A stretch of DNA of 64,000 bases from Alphaproteobacteria bacterium 32-64-14. GTDB lineage: Bacteria; Pseudomonadota; Alphaproteobacteria; Caulobacterales; Hyphomonadaceae. The notes beneath the pieces were generated by a model. It worked only from the letters and a program-made list of their open reading frames with translations, had not been told where the DNA came from and did not search any database. The translations under genes were made by a program, and so were the position numbers. Below are positions 9,149-17,830 of the stretch, in pieces. The stretch covers positions 124,001 to 188,000 of the forward strand of contig NCEM01000013.1 of the NCBI GenBank assembly GCA_002280725.1, read 5' to 3'. Numbering within the stretch: the first letter of the stretch is position 1; every line of letters begins with the position of its first letter.

Positions 9149-9440
9149 TCAGCCTTCAAGGCGCAGCATCACGCCCTGCGGCATGCTGTAAGCCAGTTGG
9201 CGCAGGCACGTCTGGATCGGCGCAATCGCGTCTGGCCGCGTCGCAGAGATCTGAACGGCGCTCGAGAAGAAGGTAGGGATCGTCGAGCGTGTGGAACGAG
9301 ACAGCCGAGGACTTGGCGATGACGATGGCGGCGTAGACGGCCGACAGCGCAATCGCGCCGAGCGTCACTCGCTGATCCAGAGTTACGCGCAAATCGGCCC
9401 CCGCCTTCGGCTTCAAACAACGCCAAACACCTTTCGCCAT
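9149..9440 (-). pseudogene. Small one-helix protein gene broken by an apparent frameshift
   Basis: From the ATG at 9440 the first frame encodes a basic N-terminus and one membrane helix (GAIALSAVYAAIVIAKS), with GC-rich third positions up to about DDPYLLLE (near 9265). After that the composition becomes implausible in this frame. The neighbouring frame becomes convincing (SAVQISATRPDAIAP, then LAYSMPQGVMLRLEG) and ends at 9149. Joining the two gives a protein of about 97 residues. There is no homopolymer at the junction (TTCTTCTCGAG). It is either a frameshifted gene, a sequencing error or recoding; I favour the first two. No family recognised. Confidence 0.45.
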
Positions 9441-9466
9441 CGTTACAGGGAGATTAGCGTGGCCCC

Positions 9467-10078
9467 ATGCTGGCTCACCGACAGTTCAAGGATCTGCACG
9501 CCCTCGCCCGCCGCGCCGCCCGGCGGCCGGGGGACGCTGACGATCTGGTGCAGCAGGCGATCCTGGCGGCGCTGGAAGCGGGCCGTACCGATCTGGCGGC
9601 GCCCGAGACGCGACGCTGGCTGGCCGGCGTCATCCGCAACCGCGCCGCCTTCGACGCCCGCACCGCCGCTCGCCGTGGCAAGCGCGAACGGGCGTGGGCG
9701 GACAGCATTCCAGGAGAGCCCACGCGCGCCACAGAGAAACGGCCGGACCCTGCCCTGTCATCGCTTTCACCGGCGCTTCGGGTAACTGCCTTGCTCGCCC
9801 TTAGCGGGCATACCCGGCAGGAGATCGGGTGGCTGCTGAACCTCAGCGACGACGCCTTGCGCCAGCGCATCTCGCAGCTGAAGAAGGTGCTGGCGAATGT
9901 GGAGCGGCCCCACGCCCCCGACCCCGATGGCGCGCTCGCCTTTGGCCGCATCCGCCGCGCTCTGCTGGGCCCGGCCCGGCGGCGCGATGCGTTTCTGGCC
10001 AGCCACGATCCCGACGGACATCTTTTCGTGGTCAGCCGCTCACGAATCCCTGCCCTGCGGCAACAGACACGCGGGTAA
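9467..10078 (+). CDS. Sigma-70 family (ECF-like) RNA polymerase sigma factor
   Basis: 203 residues. The N-terminal part resembles sigma region 2 (ARRPGDADDLVQQAILAALEA, acidic DADDLVQ helix). The middle contains a helix-turn-helix resembling region 4 (SGHTRQEIGWLLNLSDDALRQRISQLKK). About 60 further residues follow that have no region match. It would direct RNA polymerase to a small regulon. No anti-sigma factor gene is adjacent, since the next gene is a VOC protein. The divergence of region 2 makes this an ECF-like or atypical sigma factor rather than a clear ECF subgroup member. Confidence 0.72.
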   Translation: MLAHRQFKDLHALARRAARRPGDADDLVQQAILAALEAGRTDLAAPETRRWLAGVIRNRAAFDARTAARRGKRERAWADSIPGEPTRATEKRPDPALSSLSPALRVTALLALSGHTRQEIGWLLNLSDDALRQRISQLKKVLANVERPHAPDPDGALAFGRIRRALLGPARRRDAFLASHDPDGHLFVVSRSRIPALRQQTRG

Positions 10079-10096
10079 GGACAAAGGAGACACCCC

Positions 10097-10483
10097 ATGC
10101 TCGGCAAATATGCGATCGGGAACATCGTCTATTACGTGTCGGACGTATCCCGCACCGAAGCGTTCTATCGCGACACGCTCGGCCTTGCTATCGACCGCGT
10201 GCCCGGAGAGGCCGAACATGGCGGCGACTTCCTGATCGCGCACACGGCGGGCGGCATCGACCTGATCTTCTTCGGCAATCCCGAAGCCAGGGCCGGGCAA
10301 TCGCCCATCATCGTCTTCACGCTGGCGGAGGGAGGCATCGACACCATCGTTGGAGGCCTCGCAAAAAAGGGCGTGACCATCGTCACGCCACTCAGCGAAG
10401 CGCCCGGCGGATGGTCCGCAGACCTCGCCGATCCTGATGGCCATGTGTTCTCGGTCTATCAGTCGGAAGACATCCCGCGCTGA
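10097..10483 (+). CDS. VOC (glyoxalase/bleomycin-resistance/dioxygenase) family protein
   Basis: 128 residues, one VOC module pair. It opens NIVYYVSDVSRTEAFYRDTLGL, the usual first beta-alpha-beta unit, and ends FSVYQSEDIPR after SADLADPDGHVF, the second metal-face segment. The superfamily covers lyases, dioxygenases and binding proteins, so the reaction cannot be stated. It lies 18 bp after the sigma-like gene on the same strand with a good AAAGGAG site (10083-10089), and is probably co-transcribed. It converges with the NifU-like gene, the stops being 2 bp apart. Confidence 0.8.
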   Translation: MLGKYAIGNIVYYVSDVSRTEAFYRDTLGLAIDRVPGEAEHGGDFLIAHTAGGIDLIFFGNPEARAGQSPIIVFTLAEGGIDTIVGGLAKKGVTIVTPLSEAPGGWSADLADPDGHVFSVYQSEDIPR

Positions 10484-10485
10484 TC

Positions 10486-10932
10486 TCAGCCTGGGTTGAG
10501 CGGAAGGCCGAGCGCCTTCCGCATCGCTTCCACGGCGGCTTCGAATGCCAGCAGCGTGGAGACGTGGCGGGGGGGATAGTCCTTCACCGCCTGTAGGTGG
10601 CGCAGCTCCCAGAACACGCCATCGGGCGGCTCTGCGTCGTCCTTCAGCATGGCCTTGAGCGCATCGCGCGCCGCCTCGATCTCTTCGCGCGAGCGGCCGA
10701 CCGCGTGGCGCGCAAGGATGGAGGTTGCCGCCTGGCCCAGCGCGCAGGCCTTAGGATCAACCGCGATTGAGGCGATGCGGCCATCTGCATCCAGCGTCAC
10801 ATCGACCTGTACAGTCGAGCCGCAGACGCGCGAGACCTTGAAGGACGAGCCCTGGGCATTCTCAAGCTGGCCGACATGGGGAATGTCGGCCGCCAGTTCG
10901 AGGACACGATTGTGATAAAGGTCGCCAAACAT
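10486..10932 (-). CDS. Iron-sulfur cluster scaffold-like protein (IscU/NifU N-terminal family)
   Basis: 148 residues, the length of the alphaproteobacterial NifU-like group. Two of the three classical scaffold cysteines are present (SRVCGSTVQVDV and PKACALGQAATS). The third position is replaced by a His/Ser segment (PPRHVSTLLAFEA), which is typical of this subgroup rather than damage. The family assembles or carries Fe-S clusters in the cytoplasm, but this subgroup's role is less clear than IscU. No isc/suf genes are adjacent. It is separated from the CHAD gene by 45 bp on the same strand. Confidence 0.8.
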   Translation of the reverse strand: MFGDLYHNRVLELAADIPHVGQLENAQGSSFKVSRVCGSTVQVDVTLDADGRIASIAVDPKACALGQAATSILARHAVGRSREEIEAARDALKAMLKDDAEPPDGVFWELRHLQAVKDYPPRHVSTLLAFEAAVEAMRKALGLPLNPG

Positions 10933-10977
10933 GCGCTTTAAGTCGTCTCGATCGGGGCGAAGATCAAGGGCGCGTCG

Positions 10978-11844
10978 TTAGTCCTGCCCCGCCATGACGG
11001 GTGGCGTCAGACCGCTGATCCACGATTTCGGTTTTTCGGCGAACAGTGCGGCGCCCGTGGCGGTTGCGCCCGTAACCAGCGCTGTCCGGCGCGTCTTCAG
11101 CACATCGAAGAACCCGGACGGCCGCTGCTTCCACGTGCGCGAGGCTTCGGCCACCACCTCGATATCCTGCACCTCGCCCAACAGTTCCGCGAGATCGCGC
11201 ACGCCGGCCACGCGCCGGTCCAGCGCATCGGGAAACTGCTGGCGCATGAGACGCACCTGCAGCGCGTGATACTTGGCCTGCTTGCGCCATTCGTGCAGCA
11301 GCTCGGCCTCGCTCGATTCCAGCGCGGTTTTCATCGCTGCGCGCGCCATGCGATAGGTTTCAGCCAGCGCCTTCACCAGCTTGTCGCGGCTGCCATCGTC
11401 GAGCTGCGGCACGAGATCACCGTCGCGCGCTTCGAGCTGGTTGATGAAGGCGTTGATCGCCGCGCTGGAGTCAGTCGACTTGCGCTCAGCTAGAAAACGT
11501 TCTTCCAGCCGGTGCGTGGCATCTACCCCGACCCGCGCGACCAGAAACGGGCGCAGGGATTCCAGAGCTTCAAGCCGCGCGCCGGCATCGCGCAGTTCGG
11601 ACAGCAGGCGGCCAAGATCGCGCCACCAGCGGTTTTCCCGCGCGAACACCTTCTCGCTCATCAACGGGCGTGCGAGGCGCAGCGCAGCACGGATACGCTT
11701 GCAGCGGACGCGCGCCTTGTGCGCGAAGGCGGAGGCATGCTCCTGCGCTTCGGCGCATTCGGCAGACAGCTTTTCGGCCTGCTCTCGAATGACGCGCGAC
11801 AGGCCTTCGCCGGCGCCTTCATGCGGGGCGAGAACAAAACTCAT
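10978..11844 (-). CDS. CHAD domain-containing protein
   Basis: 288 residues consisting almost entirely of one CHAD domain, a helical bundle rich in conserved His and basic residues. Diagnostic parts are the early VRCKRIRAALRLARP, the middle LLHEWRKQAKYHALQVRLM and the later LAELLGEVQDIEVV. CHAD domains bind inorganic polyphosphate and localise proteins to polyphosphate granules. No CYTH triphosphatase domain is fused here. The C-terminal tail (TGAALFAEKPKSWISGL) is outside the core. It lies upstream of the NifU-like gene on the same strand. Confidence 0.85.
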   Translation of the reverse strand: MSFVLAPHEGAGEGLSRVIREQAEKLSAECAEAQEHASAFAHKARVRCKRIRAALRLARPLMSEKVFARENRWWRDLGRLLSELRDAGARLEALESLRPFLVARVGVDATHRLEERFLAERKSTDSSAAINAFINQLEARDGDLVPQLDDGSRDKLVKALAETYRMARAAMKTALESSEAELLHEWRKQAKYHALQVRLMRQQFPDALDRRVAGVRDLAELLGEVQDIEVVAEASRTWKQRPSGFFDVLKTRRTALVTGATATGAALFAEKPKSWISGLTPPVMAGQD

Positions 11845-11850
11845 CGCGGC

Positions 11851-12279
11851 CTAGTGTCCCCGGTCGTCGTAGTTGCGCAGTGGATCGCGCATGTGCATCC
11901 GCGTGTAGTGAGACTTGGGGTCAACCTCGTTCGGCCAGAACTCCACCACCCAGGCGTGGACGTTGTCGTTGGCCGAGTAGACCCGCTCACACTCCAGCCT
12001 GGGCACGGGCCGGCCATCGGGGCGGTTGCCGTCCTGGCAGGTGAAGCCATCAGCCTCCAGCACCTTGCGCGCCTCGGCTTCCTGGCCGCTGTTCCAGCGC
12101 GCGCTAACGAAACGGCGGAAGCCCTGATCGACGGCGCCTTCAGCGTCGATATCCCAACGTCCGAAATCGGTGCCGGCGGGGCCGGGGCCCTGCGGCGGGC
12201 GCGGGCCGCCCTGAACGGGAGCCGAAGCACAGGCGGCAAGAAGCGCCGCCATGGCGATACCGACTACAAGTCGCGTCAT
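11851..12279 (-). CDS. Small lipoprotein, unrecognised
   Basis: 142 residues from the ATG at 12279, preceded by an AAAGGT site; an in-frame ATG seven codons upstream is less well placed. It has a lipoprotein signal (MTRLVVGIAMAALLAAC) and a Gly/Pro-rich linker. A compact domain follows with one internal Cys (DGFTCQDG), a later Cys (RLECERVYSAND) and a Trp/His-rich end (VVEFWPNEVDPKSHYTRMHM). I do not recognise the family. It sits 6 bp upstream of the CHAD gene start and may share its transcript. Confidence 0.65.
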   Translation of the reverse strand: MTRLVVGIAMAALLAACASAPVQGGPRPPQGPGPAGTDFGRWDIDAEGAVDQGFRRFVSARWNSGQEAEARKVLEADGFTCQDGNRPDGRPVPRLECERVYSANDNVHAWVVEFWPNEVDPKSHYTRMHMRDPLRNYDDRGH

Positions 12280-12365
12280 CGAATGACCTTTCAACACCAT
12301 GCCGCAAGCATAGACTGCGCCAAGTCGGCGTCAAACCGCCCAGGCGCCGCGCACCACCCCGCGCG

Positions 12366-12983
12366 CTAGCCGCCTATCCCCAATGCCGACCCGATCCAGT
12401 CCAGCATGCCCGGAAGCCACCGGATGAACAACACCATGACATACGACACAGCCACACCGGCCACTGCGGTGACGACGAAGCCCAGCAGGACAATGAGGCC
12501 GTCACGCTGGGCCAGGCCGAGCCCGAGGACAGCGCAGGCCAGCGCCGGAGGGAAATTGCCGCCGGGTGGAAGGGGCAGGATCAGCACCACCGCCATCACC
12601 AGCACGATGAAGCCAATGAAGATCGATCCCCACCGGCCCGTCATGAACAGCAGACGCGGCTTCATCACGCGCTCGATGAAGGCCAGCTTTGGCGCCAGTC
12701 CCTCGAACGCCTTGACCAGGGAATTCCGGTCGAAGGCGCGTTTGGACAGAATGCCCGGCAACCACAGCTCTTCGCGGCCAAGCACCATCTGCAGCGACAC
12801 GATCAGCAGGATGATGCCCACGACCGTGGGCACGCCCGGCGGCATCGGCACCACGGACGGCAGCGAGAACAGCAGCACGGCGAGCCCGAACGAGCGTGCG
12901 TCCAGCGCGTCGAGGATCTCCTGCACCGTCACCTTCTCGGACTCGCCCCGCACGGCGCGCAAGAGTACCTCGGACGTCGGCAC
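12366..12983 (-). CDS. Exopolysaccharide synthesis protein ExoD family
   Basis: 205 residues from the GTG at 12983. It is an inner-membrane protein whose family marks are LLFSLPSVVPMPPGVPT and the paired hydrophobic segments FIGFIVLVMAVVLILPLPPGGNFPPALAC and DGLIVLLGFVVTAVAG. ExoD was linked to exopolysaccharide production in rhizobia, but its molecular role is unclear. The start is uncertain. The frame is open through to cysS, and a strong GGAGGA precedes a CTG at 13046 that would add 21 residues. The GTG was chosen because it aligns with the usual N-terminus. It directly follows cysS on the same strand. Confidence 0.78.
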   Translation of the reverse strand: MPTSEVLLRAVRGESEKVTVQEILDALDARSFGLAVLLFSLPSVVPMPPGVPTVVGIILLIVSLQMVLGREELWLPGILSKRAFDRNSLVKAFEGLAPKLAFIERVMKPRLLFMTGRWGSIFIGFIVLVMAVVLILPLPPGGNFPPALACAVLGLGLAQRDGLIVLLGFVVTAVAGVAVSYVMVLFIRWLPGMLDWIGSALGIGG

Positions 12984-13068
12984 GCTCGTCGCGCCCGGAT
13001 CTCCTGTATGGCCCTCATGCGGGCCGGGACCGGTGGGGACTGTCAGAGCTTCCTCCCGCGAAACGCTC

Positions 13069-14439
13069 TCACACGCGCCGCCATGTCGAGCCGTCCGGCC
13101 CGTCCATGATCTCGATGCCCTCGGCCACCAGTTCCTTGCGGATGCGGTCCGCCTCGGCAAAGTCCTTCGCCTTGCGCGCCGCGACCCGCGCCGCAACCCG
13201 CGCATCGATCACGTCAGCTTCGGAGGCGTCACCCCGCGCCCAGTCTTCCGGATCGCGTTGCAGCAGACCCAGAAGCGCGCCCGCCGCCAGGATCTGGCCT
13301 TTGAAGCGCGGCCAGTCGGCGGGCTCGGCCTTGTTGGCCTCGGTTGCGAGCGCGGAGAGTTCGGCCAAGGCGAGCGGCGTGTTGAGATCGTCGCACAGCG
13401 CCGACATCACGCCGTTCGGCGCGGAAACGTCGGCCGCCTCGACATCCATGCGGCGCAGGGCGTTGTAGAAACGATCCAGCGTCGCCTTGCTCTGGTTGAG
13501 CAACGCTTCGGTGAAATCCAGCGGGCCGCGATAGTGCGCCGACAGCAGGGCAAGGCGCAGAACCTCGCCATCCCAACCTTTCAGCAGGTCGTGGATCAAT
13601 TTCACATTGCCCAGCGACTTGGACATCTTCTCGCTGTCCATCGCGAGGAAGCCGTTGTGCAGCCAGTAGTTCGCCATCGGGCGGCCATGGGCGCACTCGC
13701 TCTGAGCGATCTCGTTTTCATGATGCGGGAAGATCAGGTCGAGCCCGCCGGCGTGAATGTCGATCGTTTCGCCGAGCACAGCCTTGGCCATGGCGGAGCA
13801 TTCGACATGCCAGCCCGGCCTGCCCTCGCCCCACGGGCTATCCCAGCGCGCCTCTTTCGGCTCGCCTGGCTTCGCAGCTTTCCAGAGCGCGAAGTCGGCC
13901 GGATCCTTCTTGCCGCCATCGACCTCGACGCGGGCGCCGGCGATCATGTCTTCACGATTGCGGCCAGACAGTTTTCCGTAGTCGGCCATCGAGGGCACGT
14001 CGAACAGCACGCCATCATTGCCCGGATAGGCATGGCCCTTTTTCACCAGCGTTTCGATCATCTCGATCATACCGCCGATATGGTCGGTCGCATGCGGACG
14101 ATGCGTGGGCTCGATCACGCCAAGCGCGCCGACATCTTCCCGGTAGATGCGCTCGTAAAGCTCGGTGATCTCGGCGATCGGCCGGCTGGTTTCGGCGGCG
14201 GCCGCGATGATCTTGTCGTCCACATCGGTGATGTTCGAGGCGTAGACCACATGGTCCGCCCCGTACCTTGCCCGCAGCAGGCGAAACAGGACGTCGAATG
14301 CGACGGGAGGCCGCGCATTGCCGATATGGGCGTAGGAATAGACGGTCGGTCCGCAGACATACATCGTCACCCGCTGCGGGTTTTGTGGGGAAAAGACCTG
14401 CTTTTCCCGGGTCAGCGTGTTGTGGAGACGGATGTCCAT
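13069..14439 (-). CDS. cysS: Cysteinyl-tRNA synthetase
   Basis: 456 residues, normal for CysRS, a class I enzyme that charges tRNA-Cys. The Zn-binding Cys and the HIGH signature lie in CGPTVYSYAHIGNARP near the N-terminus. Further Zn ligands follow in WHVECSAMA and the HHENE segment. The KMSKS motif is intact (DSEKMSKSLGN). The C-terminal DALR-like helical domain and anticodon-binding tail end in DGSTWRRV. It is divergent from folE across about 216 bp that hold the promoters of both genes. No gene is apparent in that gap, only an AT-richer patch near 14460-14490. Confidence 0.98.
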   Translation of the reverse strand: MDIRLHNTLTREKQVFSPQNPQRVTMYVCGPTVYSYAHIGNARPPVAFDVLFRLLRARYGADHVVYASNITDVDDKIIAAAAETSRPIAEITELYERIYREDVGALGVIEPTHRPHATDHIGGMIEMIETLVKKGHAYPGNDGVLFDVPSMADYGKLSGRNREDMIAGARVEVDGGKKDPADFALWKAAKPGEPKEARWDSPWGEGRPGWHVECSAMAKAVLGETIDIHAGGLDLIFPHHENEIAQSECAHGRPMANYWLHNGFLAMDSEKMSKSLGNVKLIHDLLKGWDGEVLRLALLSAHYRGPLDFTEALLNQSKATLDRFYNALRRMDVEAADVSAPNGVMSALCDDLNTPLALAELSALATEANKAEPADWPRFKGQILAAGALLGLLQRDPEDWARGDASEADVIDARVAARVAARKAKDFAEADRIRKELVAEGIEIMDGPDGSTWRRV

Positions 14440-14655
14440 GAAGGCGGTCTTTTCGTTCCGTTAGGAATATTCAATAAGGGTTTTCGCCATGTATTACCCG
14501 GCGGCAGGCTGGCGTTTTCGCAAGAGGCGCCTATGTGTCACGCACACACCGCCTGATCAATCTGGCCCGGCGGGGCATGAAATTTAAGGGCGTTGTGACG
14601 CCCGGGCTCTGAAACCATGAAGGTTTGTAGGCCCCAGTAGCGGAAAGGGTCGGCG

Positions 14656-15270
14656 ATGGACGCCGTGATCAAAGGCAAGGCCAAGTCCGAGACCGAGCCT
14701 TTCAAGCGTCCGTCGCGTGACGAAGCGGAAGACGCCGTTCGCACCCTGATCGCCTGGGCCGGGGACGATCCCAAGCGCGAAGGGCTGGTGGACACGCCCG
14801 GACGTGTGGTCGATGCCTATGAGGAGTGGTTCCGTGGCTATCGTGAAGACCCGCGCGAATACCTGTCGCGGACGTTCGACGACGTGAAGGGCTATGACGA
14901 CATCGTCATGCTGCGCGACATCGACGTCGAATCCCATTGCGAACACCACATGGCGCCGTTCCTCGGCACGGCGTGCGTCGCCTACATGCCGACGGAGAAC
15001 GTCGTCGGCATCTCCAAGCTGGCCCGCGTTGTCGAGATCTACGCCAAGCGCCTGCAGACGCAAGAGACGATGACCTCGCAGATCCTCAACGCCATCCAGG
15101 AATCGCTCTCGCCGCATGGCGTCGCGGTGCTGATCGACGCCAAGCACGAATGCATGACGACGCGCGGCGTGCACCACCCGAACGTTTCGACCATCACCAC
15201 GCAATTCTCGGGCGTGTTCAAGACGGACAAGGAACTGCGCGAACGCTTCCTGCGGCTGGCTGGGAAATAA
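14656..15270 (+). CDS. folE: GTP cyclohydrolase I
   Basis: 204 residues. It converts GTP to 7,8-dihydroneopterin triphosphate, the first step of folate and pterin synthesis. The type I signatures are complete: DIDVESHCEHHMAPFLG (Zn ligand Cys and catalytic His) and ISKLARVVEIYAKRLQTQE, then KHECMTTRGVHHPN carrying the second Zn Cys. The N-terminal extension before EDAVRTLIAWAGDDP is typical of alphaproteobacteria. In its leader, 14589-14604 forms a perfect hairpin (GGGCGT, four-base loop, ACGCCC) of unknown role. The gene ends 15 bp before the convergent DUF2235 gene. Confidence 0.97.
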   Translation: MDAVIKGKAKSETEPFKRPSRDEAEDAVRTLIAWAGDDPKREGLVDTPGRVVDAYEEWFRGYREDPREYLSRTFDDVKGYDDIVMLRDIDVESHCEHHMAPFLGTACVAYMPTENVVGISKLARVVEIYAKRLQTQETMTSQILNAIQESLSPHGVAVLIDAKHECMTTRGVHHPNVSTITTQFSGVFKTDKELRERFLRLAGK

Positions 15271-15285
15271 GCTCGCGAACGCGGG

Positions 15286-16581
15286 CTACTCTGCGCGGGT
15301 TTCGCCGCTCGGCTTTGCGGGCTTCGCAGCCTTGGCCTTCTTGCCCTTCGGCGCCGGCGGTATGAGCACTGGCCGGAACGGCTTCAGCGGGTCGGGGTTG
15401 TAGCGCGGCTTCATCTCGCTGTCGGACAGGCGCTCCATCACACTCGGGTCGAGCATGTTGGCTGCGAAATCCATCGTCGGCTGCTCCTTGCGCGACTTCG
15501 CCGCCCAGATGCGCCGCGAGGCGAAGGGATAGTTCATCGGCGAAAGCGAATCCCAGAAACGCGGCCGCGAAATCTTGCCCTTGAATACGAGCCCCGCCTC
15601 GCGCACGGCCTGCGCCAGCGGCGATTCATTCTCGCCATACGTGCCATAGAAGCGCAGCCCGCATTCGGCGGCGCCTTCCGCAATCCATTTCAGCGGCGCG
15701 GCTGATAGCGGCGAGCCCTCGCCTCCTCCGACATCGCCATGCGTGCCGATGAACCAGCGCTGCGCGTAGTGCTGCCGGCCTTCCTGACAGTGCGCGCGTG
15801 TGTTGGCTTCGTCGACGCCCTCCCACAGGGTCGGGGGAAAGCCGAGGCGGTTCTCGTCGACCGCAACAGCGTGCCGCGCCGACAAGACACCCTCGCCGAT
15901 GCGCATGTCGTGGAAGCCGAACCGCTTGTTCAGCTTGGCGGCGAGACCTCCGAGCGCACTGGGCACGCCGCGCTGGCCCACGGTGTCGAAGATGCCGAGA
16001 TAGGTGATCTTCGGCGCATCATCAGACTTGATGCGTGTGCCGTCGGCCGCACGCTTGCCCTTGCCATAGCTGGCGCGGAAGTCCCGGCGCGAGCGGTCGA
16101 AGTCTTCCTGCTGGGCCTTGGTGGCCTTGGCGCCGGGGTTCGAGCGATAGAGGCGGAAAGCGTCCCACGCCTTTTCCGCGTGCATGCGGCTGACGATGCC
16201 GGCACAGCCGACGAGGCCCGCAAAGCTGCGCGCACAGAAGGCGCCGCGGCTGAAGCCGAACACGTAGATCTCATCGCCTTCCTCGTAGTTGAAGGCGAGG
16301 CGCAGATACGTCTCGACGATGTTGTCTTCGAGGCCCTCGCCGAACACGCCGCCCAGCATGCGGTTGAGCCACTCGCTCAACCCGTCCATGAAGCCGTCCT
16401 TGCCCAGCGCATCGACGTTGGCGCCGACGCCCTGACTGTAGAGAACGATTTGCGGGATAGTACTGCCATCCGCCAGCGTATGCGTGTGGGCGATGCTGCG
16501 GGCAATAATGGCGATGTTGGTAGGCTTGGCCTGGCGCAGCTTCTGCCACGTGCCGTCAAAGCAGACCACGAAACGCTTCAC
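15286..16581 (-). CDS. DUF2235 domain protein, alpha/beta-hydrolase (Tle1-like phospholipase fold)
   Basis: 431 residues from the GTG at 16581 (VKRFVVCFDGTW), the usual N-terminus of the family. The frame is open further upstream, but that part overlaps the divergent reductase gene and looks non-coding. The DUF2235 signatures are FDGTWQKLRQ near the start, the nucleophile elbow GFSRGAFCARSFAGLVG (G-x-S-x-G), YLGIFDTVG with the Asp, and WFIGTHGDVGGG with the catalytic His. Homologues include type VI secretion phospholipase effectors and housekeeping hydrolases. There are no secretion genes here, and the Lys/Ala/Pro-rich tail (PPAPKGKKAKAAKPAK) suggests a cytoplasmic enzyme. Confidence 0.82.
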   Translation of the reverse strand: MKRFVVCFDGTWQKLRQAKPTNIAIIARSIAHTHTLADGSTIPQIVLYSQGVGANVDALGKDGFMDGLSEWLNRMLGGVFGEGLEDNIVETYLRLAFNYEEGDEIYVFGFSRGAFCARSFAGLVGCAGIVSRMHAEKAWDAFRLYRSNPGAKATKAQQEDFDRSRRDFRASYGKGKRAADGTRIKSDDAPKITYLGIFDTVGQRGVPSALGGLAAKLNKRFGFHDMRIGEGVLSARHAVAVDENRLGFPPTLWEGVDEANTRAHCQEGRQHYAQRWFIGTHGDVGGGEGSPLSAAPLKWIAEGAAECGLRFYGTYGENESPLAQAVREAGLVFKGKISRPRFWDSLSPMNYPFASRRIWAAKSRKEQPTMDFAANMLDPSVMERLSDSEMKPRYNPDPLKPFRPVLIPPAPKGKKAKAAKPAKPSGETRAE

Positions 16582-16774
16582 AACCGCCACCCACGCCAGA
16601 ACAGCCTTGAGTCTAGCAGACCCTTGGAACTGCGCCACTGCCCGCGGCAGAACCCGGTTTTGGCCGGCTTTGACCTTCGGCGTTCCATTGCCACTGCCTA
16701 CCGGCCGCATGGACTTTCCAGCCCGATTCTGGTCTATCGCCCGGATCTGAACGCCTTTTTCCGCGAGAGATTGA

Positions 16775-17764
16775 ATGACCGGCAACATCGTCACCGTGTT
16801 CGGCGGCTCCGGCTTTCTTGGCCGGCACGTTGTCCGCGCGCTGTGCCGTCAGGGCTGGCGCGTGCGCGTCGCCACGCGCCGTCCTCACCTTGCTGGTGAT
16901 GTGAAGCTCGCCGGCGATGTCGGTCAGGTCCAGCTGGTGCAGGCCAACGTGCGCAACCGCAACTCGATCAAGCGCGCGCTTGAGAACGCGGATGCGGTGG
17001 TCAATCTCGTCGGCATCTTGAGCGAGCGTGGATCGCAATCCTTCCAGGGCACGCAGGCGCTGGGCGCCGCCAACATCGCCGAGCTGGCCGCCGAGGCGGG
17101 CATTTCGAAGTTCGTGCAGATGTCGGCCATCGGCGCGTCGACCAAGTCGCGCTCGCGCTACGCGCAGACCAAGGCCGAAGCCGAAGCTTCCGTGCGCGCC
17201 GCCATTCCGGCCGCCATGATCCTGCGCCCGTCGATCGTGTTCGGCCCGGAGGATGGCTTCTTCACGCGCTTTGCCGAAATGGCGCGCATGAGCCCTGTGC
17301 TGCCGCTGATCGGCGCATCGACGAAATTCCAGCCGGTTTATGTGAGCGATGTCGCCCGCGCCGTCGCCGCCGCGCTCGCCAAACCGGAAGCTGCCGGGCG
17401 CACGTATGAGCTGGGCGGCCCGCGCACCTACACGATGAAAGAACTGCTGCAGTACATCACGCACGAGATTGATCGTCCGCGCATGCTGTTGCCGCTGCCG
17501 ATCCCGGTTGCAGCGCCCATCGGCTATATCGTCGGCGCCCTGTCGCGCCTGAATCCGTTTTTCGGCCCGCCGCTGACCGGCGATCAGGTCCAGCTTCTGA
17601 AGGACGACAATGTCGTGTCGACTGGCGCGGGCACGCTGGCCGACCTTGGCGTAACGTCGCTGGAGACGGTCGAGAGCATCACGCCGACCTATCTGTGGCG
17701 TCACCGGCCGCATGGGCAGTTCCAGCCGCCGCATGTCGACGAAACGTCCCGCGCGGACGCCTAA
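16775..17764 (+). CDS. NDUFA9-like NAD(P)H-binding protein (atypical short-chain reductase)
   Basis: 329 residues with an extended-SDR Rossmann fold: TVFGGSGFLGRHVVRAL (GxxGxxG), then ADAVVNLVGIL and QMSAIGAS. The active-site Tyr-x3-Lys is degenerate (SRYAQTKAEAE). This matches the alphaproteobacterial relatives of the mitochondrial complex I accessory subunit NDUFA9. In bacteria their link to respiratory complex I or quinone metabolism is inferred rather than shown. It is divergent from the DUF2235 gene and is followed on the same strand by a small membrane protein. Confidence 0.88.
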   Translation: MTGNIVTVFGGSGFLGRHVVRALCRQGWRVRVATRRPHLAGDVKLAGDVGQVQLVQANVRNRNSIKRALENADAVVNLVGILSERGSQSFQGTQALGAANIAELAAEAGISKFVQMSAIGASTKSRSRYAQTKAEAEASVRAAIPAAMILRPSIVFGPEDGFFTRFAEMARMSPVLPLIGASTKFQPVYVSDVARAVAAALAKPEAAGRTYELGGPRTYTMKELLQYITHEIDRPRMLLPLPIPVAAPIGYIVGALSRLNPFFGPPLTGDQVQLLKDDNVVSTGAGTLADLGVTSLETVESITPTYLWRHRPHGQFQPPHVDETSRADA

Positions 17765-17830
17765 ACCCGCGCTTCCAACCCGCCTCCGGCTGAACTAGGC
17801 TACCCCCTAGGCAGTGAGGGGAACGGAGCC

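Noticed and set aside
14490..14588. Short ORF of 32 codons upstream of folE
   Set aside because: No ribosome site and atypical composition; probably leader or promoter DNA.
16582..16794. N-terminal extension of the DUF2235 gene to an ATG at 16794
   Set aside because: Would overlap the start of the divergent NDUFA9-like gene and has no similarity to the family N-terminus (VKRFVVCFDGTW).
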